64,000 nt of DNA from positions 380,001 to 444,000 of the forward strand of contig NZ_UHIA01000004.1 of assembly GCF_900460215.1 (NCBI RefSeq), written 5' to 3'. The translations under genes were made by a program, and so were the position numbers. The notes under the pieces were generated by a model. The model saw only the letters and a program-made list of their open reading frames with translations. It searched no databases and had not been told where the DNA came from. Numbering within the stretch: the first letter of the stretch is position 1; each line of letters starts with the position of its first letter. Shown in pieces: positions 60,570 through 64,000 of the stretch. The stretch comes from Suttonella indologenes (GTDB taxonomy: Bacteria; Pseudomonadota; Gammaproteobacteria; Cardiobacteriales; Cardiobacteriaceae).

Positions 60570-63197
60570 ATGTCAACAGTAGCAGAACTCGCCAAACAAT
60601 TAAAAATTCCCGTAGAGCGTTTGCTCGAGGTCATCAACGAAGCCGGCTTGGGAGAAAAAACGCAGACAGATACGCTGACGCCTGCGCAGAAATTAAAGAT
60701 TTCTCAGCATATGACGAAAAAAGGCGGCAAGGGCGCATCGGCTGTGAAAAGCGTGAGTCCGCCGAGCAAGGCGGCGCCGAAAGCGGAGGGCAAAAAAGCC
60801 GATAAGAAAGCGGCGGCTAAGCCTGTGAAAAAGAATGAGCCGAAGAAGTTAAGTGCGCGCGAAATTGCCCAGCAAATGGCGGAACAGAAACGCATGCAGC
60901 AAGGCGAGGAGCAGCGCGAAAACGAAGCGCGTGCGCGTCAAGAGGCTTTGGCGGCGGAAGAAAAACGTCAGCAGGAAGAATTAGAGCGTAAGAATCGCAA
61001 AGAAGAAGCGGAAAAGGCGGAGAAAGCAGAGGCGCAGGCGCGCGAGAAAGCCGAAGCCGCTTTGCAGGCGCAATTAGCCGAGCAGGAAAAACAGCGCGCG
61101 GCGCGCGAAGCGGAAGAAGCGAAGAAAAATGCCGCCGAAGAATTGCGCAAGCAAGAGGAGCGCGAGAAGCGTTCGGCTAAAGAGCGCGAGGAATTGGAGC
61201 GTCAGCGCCAAGAGGCTCTGCGCGATGTGGAGCGTCGCGAGGGTTATGAAGAAGAGGCGGAGAGCCGCTTCCATATCCGCAGCAAAGATAAGAATGCCAA
61301 CGGTCGTACCGACCGCAGCAGCAAACGCGCGGTGCGCAACAGCGATGATGAGCAACGCGGTTCGGCACGCGGCGCCGGCGGTAAAACAGGGCGCAAAAAC
61401 GAGCGCAAGGGCGGCAAATTTGAAAAACCTGCCCAGCCGGTAAGCCGCGAAGTACGTATTCCCGAAACGATTAGCGTCGGCGAATTGGCGCAGAAAATGA
61501 GCGTTAAGGCGGGCGATTTGATTAAGGCGATGATGAAAATGGGTTCGATGGTGACGATTAACCAAATCATCGACCAAGAAACCGCTGCTTTGATTGCCGA
61601 TGAATTAGGCCACAAATATGTGCTGCTCAAGGAAAACGAGTTGGAAGAGCAGGTCATGGCGGAGGCCGAGGGCAATAGCGCCGATGTGATTACGCGTGCG
61701 CCGGTAGTCACGATTATGGGACATGTGGATCACGGCAAAACCTCTTTGCTAGATTATATCCGCAAAACCAAAGTGGTCGCCGGCGAAGCGGGCGGCATTA
61801 CCCAGCATATCGGTGCCTATCGCGTCGATACTTCCCGCGGTCGGATTACCTTTTTGGATACGCCGGGACACGCCGCCTTTACTGCCATGCGGGCGCGCGG
61901 CGCGGATGTAACGGATATCGTGGTGTTGGTAGTGGCTGCCGATGACGGCGTGATGCCGCAGACCAAAGAAGCGATTCAGCATGCCAAAGCGGCGAATGCG
62001 CCTGTGATTGTGGCGGTAAACAAAATGGATAAGCCGGAGGCGGATCCCGAGCGGGTCAAATCCGAGCTGTCGCAGGAAGGCATTATTTCCGAAGAGTGGG
62101 GCGGCGAGAATCTATTCTCTTACGTTTCCGCGAAAACGGGTGAAGGCATTGACGATTTGCTTGAGCAGATTTTGATTCAGGCGGAGGTAATGGAATTGAC
62201 CGCCGCTTCTACCGGCGTTGCCAAAGGTGTGGTTGTGGAATCGCGCTTGGATCGCGGACGCGGCAGTGTGGCAACAGTCTTGGTGCAATCCGGTTTGATG
62301 AAAAAAGGCGATATTATGTTAGCCGGCATGGAATACGGACGTATCCGCGCGATGCTGGACGAGCACGGCAAGGAATTGGAAGAAGCCGGTGCCTCGACGC
62401 CGATTGAAGTGTTGGGCTTATCCGGCACGCCGAATGCCGGCGATGATGTGATTATCGTTGAAAACGAACGCAAGGCGCGCGAGATTGCCAACTTCCGCCA
62501 AGGCAAGTTCAAAGAAATCAAGATTGCGCGGCAGCAGAAAGCCAAACTGGAAAATCTGTTCAATAATGTCGATAGCGGCAAAGTCAGCACCGTTAATCTG
62601 ATGATTAAGGCGGACGTGCAAGGTTCTGTGGAAGCATTGTCGGATTCTTTACTCAAATTATCGACCGATGAAGTGCAAGTCAGCATTGTTTCTACAGGCA
62701 TCGGCGGGATTACCGAATCCGACGTGCAATTGGCGATTGCTTCTTCGGCAACCATTATCGCCTTTAACGTGCGTGCCGAAACCAATGCCAAGAAATTAGC
62801 CGAAGATGAGGGCGTGGATTTGCGCTATTACAGCATCATCTACGAAGCCTTAGACGATGTGAAAGCGGCGATGCAAGGCATGTTGTCGCCGGAAATTCGC
62901 GAAGATATTATCGGTTTGGCAGAAGTGCGCGATGTCTTCCGTTCGTCCAAACTGGGCGCGGTGGCAGGCTGTATCGTGGAAGACGGGGTATTGAAACGCA
63001 ACAATCCGATTCGCGTTTTGCGCAATAACGTTGTGATTTACGAGGGCGAATTGGAAAGTCTGCGCCGCTTTAAAGACGATGTCAGCGAAGTACGCGCCGG
63101 TACAGAATGCGGCTTAGGCGTGAAAAACTACAATGACGTGCGCGTCGGCGATCAAATCGAATGCTATGAACGCGTCTCGGTCGAGAGGACTTTATAA
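60570..63197 (+). CDS. infB: Translation initiation factor IF-2
   Basis: The 875-aa protein starts at MSTVAELAKQLKIPVERLLEV after GGAGGAAAT. It has the first IF2_N module (1-50) and a long charged Lys/Glu/Ala/Arg-rich coiled region (about 55-290) that varies among species. The second IF2_N module (about 300-350) is followed by the GTPase (GHVDHGKTSLLD, DTPGHAAF, NKMDKPE) and the C-terminal fMet-tRNA-binding domains. It brings initiator tRNA to the 30S subunit, encoded a short distance upstream. The infB stop overlaps the rbfA start (TAATG). Confidence 0.97.
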   Translation: MSTVAELAKQLKIPVERLLEVINEAGLGEKTQTDTLTPAQKLKISQHMTKKGGKGASAVKSVSPPSKAAPKAEGKKADKKAAAKPVKKNEPKKLSAREIAQQMAEQKRMQQGEEQRENEARARQEALAAEEKRQQEELERKNRKEEAEKAEKAEAQAREKAEAALQAQLAEQEKQRAAREAEEAKKNAAEELRKQEEREKRSAKEREELERQRQEALRDVERREGYEEEAESRFHIRSKDKNANGRTDRSSKRAVRNSDDEQRGSARGAGGKTGRKNERKGGKFEKPAQPVSREVRIPETISVGELAQKMSVKAGDLIKAMMKMGSMVTINQIIDQETAALIADELGHKYVLLKENELEEQVMAEAEGNSADVITRAPVVTIMGHVDHGKTSLLDYIRKTKVVAGEAGGITQHIGAYRVDTSRGRITFLDTPGHAAFTAMRARGADVTDIVVLVVAADDGVMPQTKEAIQHAKAANAPVIVAVNKMDKPEADPERVKSELSQEGIISEEWGGENLFSYVSAKTGEGIDDLLEQILIQAEVMELTAASTGVAKGVVVESRLDRGRGSVATVLVQSGLMKKGDIMLAGMEYGRIRAMLDEHGKELEEAGASTPIEVLGLSGTPNAGDDVIIVENERKAREIANFRQGKFKEIKIARQQKAKLENLFNNVDSGKVSTVNLMIKADVQGSVEALSDSLLKLSTDEVQVSIVSTGIGGITESDVQLAIASSATIIAFNVRAETNAKKLAEDEGVDLRYYSIIYEALDDVKAAMQGMLSPEIREDIIGLAEVRDVFRSSKLGAVAGCIVEDGVLKRNNPIRVLRNNVVIYEGELESLRRFKDDVSEVRAGTECGLGVKNYNDVRVGDQIECYERVSVERTL

Positions 63198-63586
63198 TGC
63201 GTAAAGGAATTGACCGCACTCGCCGCATCGGCGAACAAATGCGGCGCGATTTGGCACAGGCGGTGGGCGAAATTCTCGACCACCCCCATGCCTCGATGCT
63301 TTCTTTTACCGGTGTTAACGTAACGCGCGATTTGTCCTATGCCAAAGTCTATGTAACGCATGTGCTGGATAATCCGCTGGAGCGTGAGGAATTGGTCAAG
63401 GCACTCAATAAGCATGCCGGACAATTCCGTCATTATCTTGCCAAGTGTTTGTCTATCCGCAAAGTGCCGGAGCTGACTTTCGTTTACGACCAATCGGTAG
63501 AATACGGCGCGCGCATGGAACATTTATTGGGCGATTTGGTTAAGGATTTGCCGGCGGAAGACGAATCTGAAGAGGATGAAGCGTGA
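63197..63586 (+). CDS. rbfA: 30S ribosome-binding factor RbfA
   Basis: The 129-aa protein has the KH-like RbfA fold: RTRRIGEQMRRDLAQAVGEILD, VTRDLSYAKVYVTHV and ALNKHAGQFRHYLAKCLSIRKVPELTFVYDQSVEYGARMEHLL, with a short acidic tail (AEDESEEDEA). It is a late 30S maturation and cold-adaptation factor. Start codon overlaps infB. Confidence 0.95.
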   Translation: MRKGIDRTRRIGEQMRRDLAQAVGEILDHPHASMLSFTGVNVTRDLSYAKVYVTHVLDNPLEREELVKALNKHAGQFRHYLAKCLSIRKVPELTFVYDQSVEYGARMEHLLGDLVKDLPAEDESEEDEA

Positions 63587-63678
63587 AATTGAATTGGCGC
63601 GGCGGATTGGAGCTGCTCTTATTAGTTGCTGCCTTATTATTGTCCACGCGCGGCAAATCTGCCGCCCATGATGTGTAA
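63583..63678 (+). CDS. Possible 31-aa small membrane protein between rbfA and truB
   Basis: A GTG overlapping the rbfA stop (GTGA) opens a 31-codon frame: MKLNWRGG, then a hydrophobic stretch LELLLLVAALLLST and a basic tail RGKSAAHDV. The layout of short amphipathic start, one membrane helix and a polar end, plus the tight overlap, is what coupled small proteins look like. The usual order has truB directly after rbfA. It could equally be an untranslated spacer. Confidence 0.35.
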   Translation: MKLNWRGGLELLLLVAALLLSTRGKSAAHDV

Positions 63679-63690
63679 GCGGATATTCAT

Positions 63691-64000
63691 ATGAAACGCC
63701 CTCTAAGCGGCATTTTATTATTGGACAAAGTCGCCGGCATCAGTAGTAATGCCGCCCTGCAAAAAGCGCGGTGGCTGTATCAGGCGGAAAAAGCAGGGCA
63801 TGGCGGCACGCTCGACCCCTTCGCCACAGGTTTATTGCCGCTGCTTTTCGGCGAGGCAAGCAAATTCGGACAATATCTTTTAGGCGCGGACAAAGGCTAT
63901 GTGGTAACTATCCGCTTTGGACGCGAAACCACGACTGACGACCCCGAGGGCGATACCCTGCGCGAAGCCGCCATTCCGGATTTGGCGCAGCAAGATTGGA
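63691..64000 (+). CDS. truB: tRNA pseudouridine-55 synthase, N-terminal part (cut by window end)
   Basis: The first 103 codons of TruB are present: MKRPLSGILLLDKVAGISSN, the catalytic segment GHGGTLDPFATGLLPLLFGEA with the nucleophilic Asp, and YVVTIRFGRETTTDDPEGD. It makes pseudouridine 55 in the T loop of tRNAs. The family usually has LDKPxGxSS; here it reads LDKVAGISS. The remainder lies beyond the window. Confidence 0.95.
   Translation, partial: MKRPLSGILLLDKVAGISSNAALQKARWLYQAEKAGHGGTLDPFATGLLPLLFGEASKFGQYLLGADKGYVVTIRFGRETTTDDPEGDTLREAAIPDLAQQDW

Overview
The window is a chromosomal segment of a gammaproteobacterium, probably a member of the Cardiobacteriales (Cardiobacterium/Suttonella/Dichelobacter group). 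Support for the class is the 5S rRNA sequence, the metY-rimP-nusA-infB-rbfA-truB order and a bamD/rluD/pilS/pilR neighbourhood like that of Pseudomonas. The family is inference. Two features recall Neisseria: a comEA gene just behind an rRNA operon, and four copies of a Correia-like miniature element.

Layout. 1-2552: the 3' three quarters of a 23S gene, 5S and a terminator. 2603-7556: a disordered accessory stretch with 49 tandem copies of a heptamer, an IS982-family remnant beside an IS256-family element whose transposase has an internal stop, a truncated comEA, 5S and 16S fragments, and two AT-rich genes of unknown function that share the same 5' cassette. 7571-20033: mostly housekeeping on the minus strand (polA, aspS, miaA, dcuC, pepT, an SMR exporter pair, bamD), interrupted by a GT25 glycosyltransferase and an lplA fragment. 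20080-33951: mostly plus strand (rluD, rsmE, pilS-pilR, murB, a HAD phosphatase, a DUF971 protein, ubiE-ubiJ-ubiB, patB, an ABC ATPase, an RRM protein, a YbjN-like protein), many with overlapping ends; xthA (21063-21830) is the exception, on the minus strand between rluD and rsmE.

33948-58147 is the main accessory system: a minus-strand, lower-GC locus for a yersiniabactin/pyochelin-type metallophore. In transcription order it has a TonB-dependent receptor, a 2282-aa NRPS, a 1787-aa NRPS ending in a thioesterase, a saccharopine-dehydrogenase-like oxidoreductase, a thiazolinyl imide reductase, a type II thioesterase, a YbtP/YbtQ-like pair of ABC half-transporters, an ECF-type module (S, T and a fused double ATPase) and an Sfp-type phosphopantetheinyl transferase. 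From the first NRPS on, the genes overlap or nearly touch, so they look like one operon. Both adenylation domains read as cysteine-activating. There are four cyclization-type domains and four carrier domains, but no aryl carrier, no salicylate synthase and no aryl-AMP ligase, so the starter unit is unknown. The first NRPS has the unusual order Cy-A-PCP-Cy-MT/E-like-PCP-Cy-PCP. The PPTase gene is interrupted by a Correia-like element. Removing the element and one copy of its TA target restores a normal 217-aa gene with an ATG start.

58371-64000 is the metY(tRNA-fMet)-rimP-nusA-infB-rbfA-truB cluster, with truB cut by the window end. No CRISPR array, integrase or prophage was seen.
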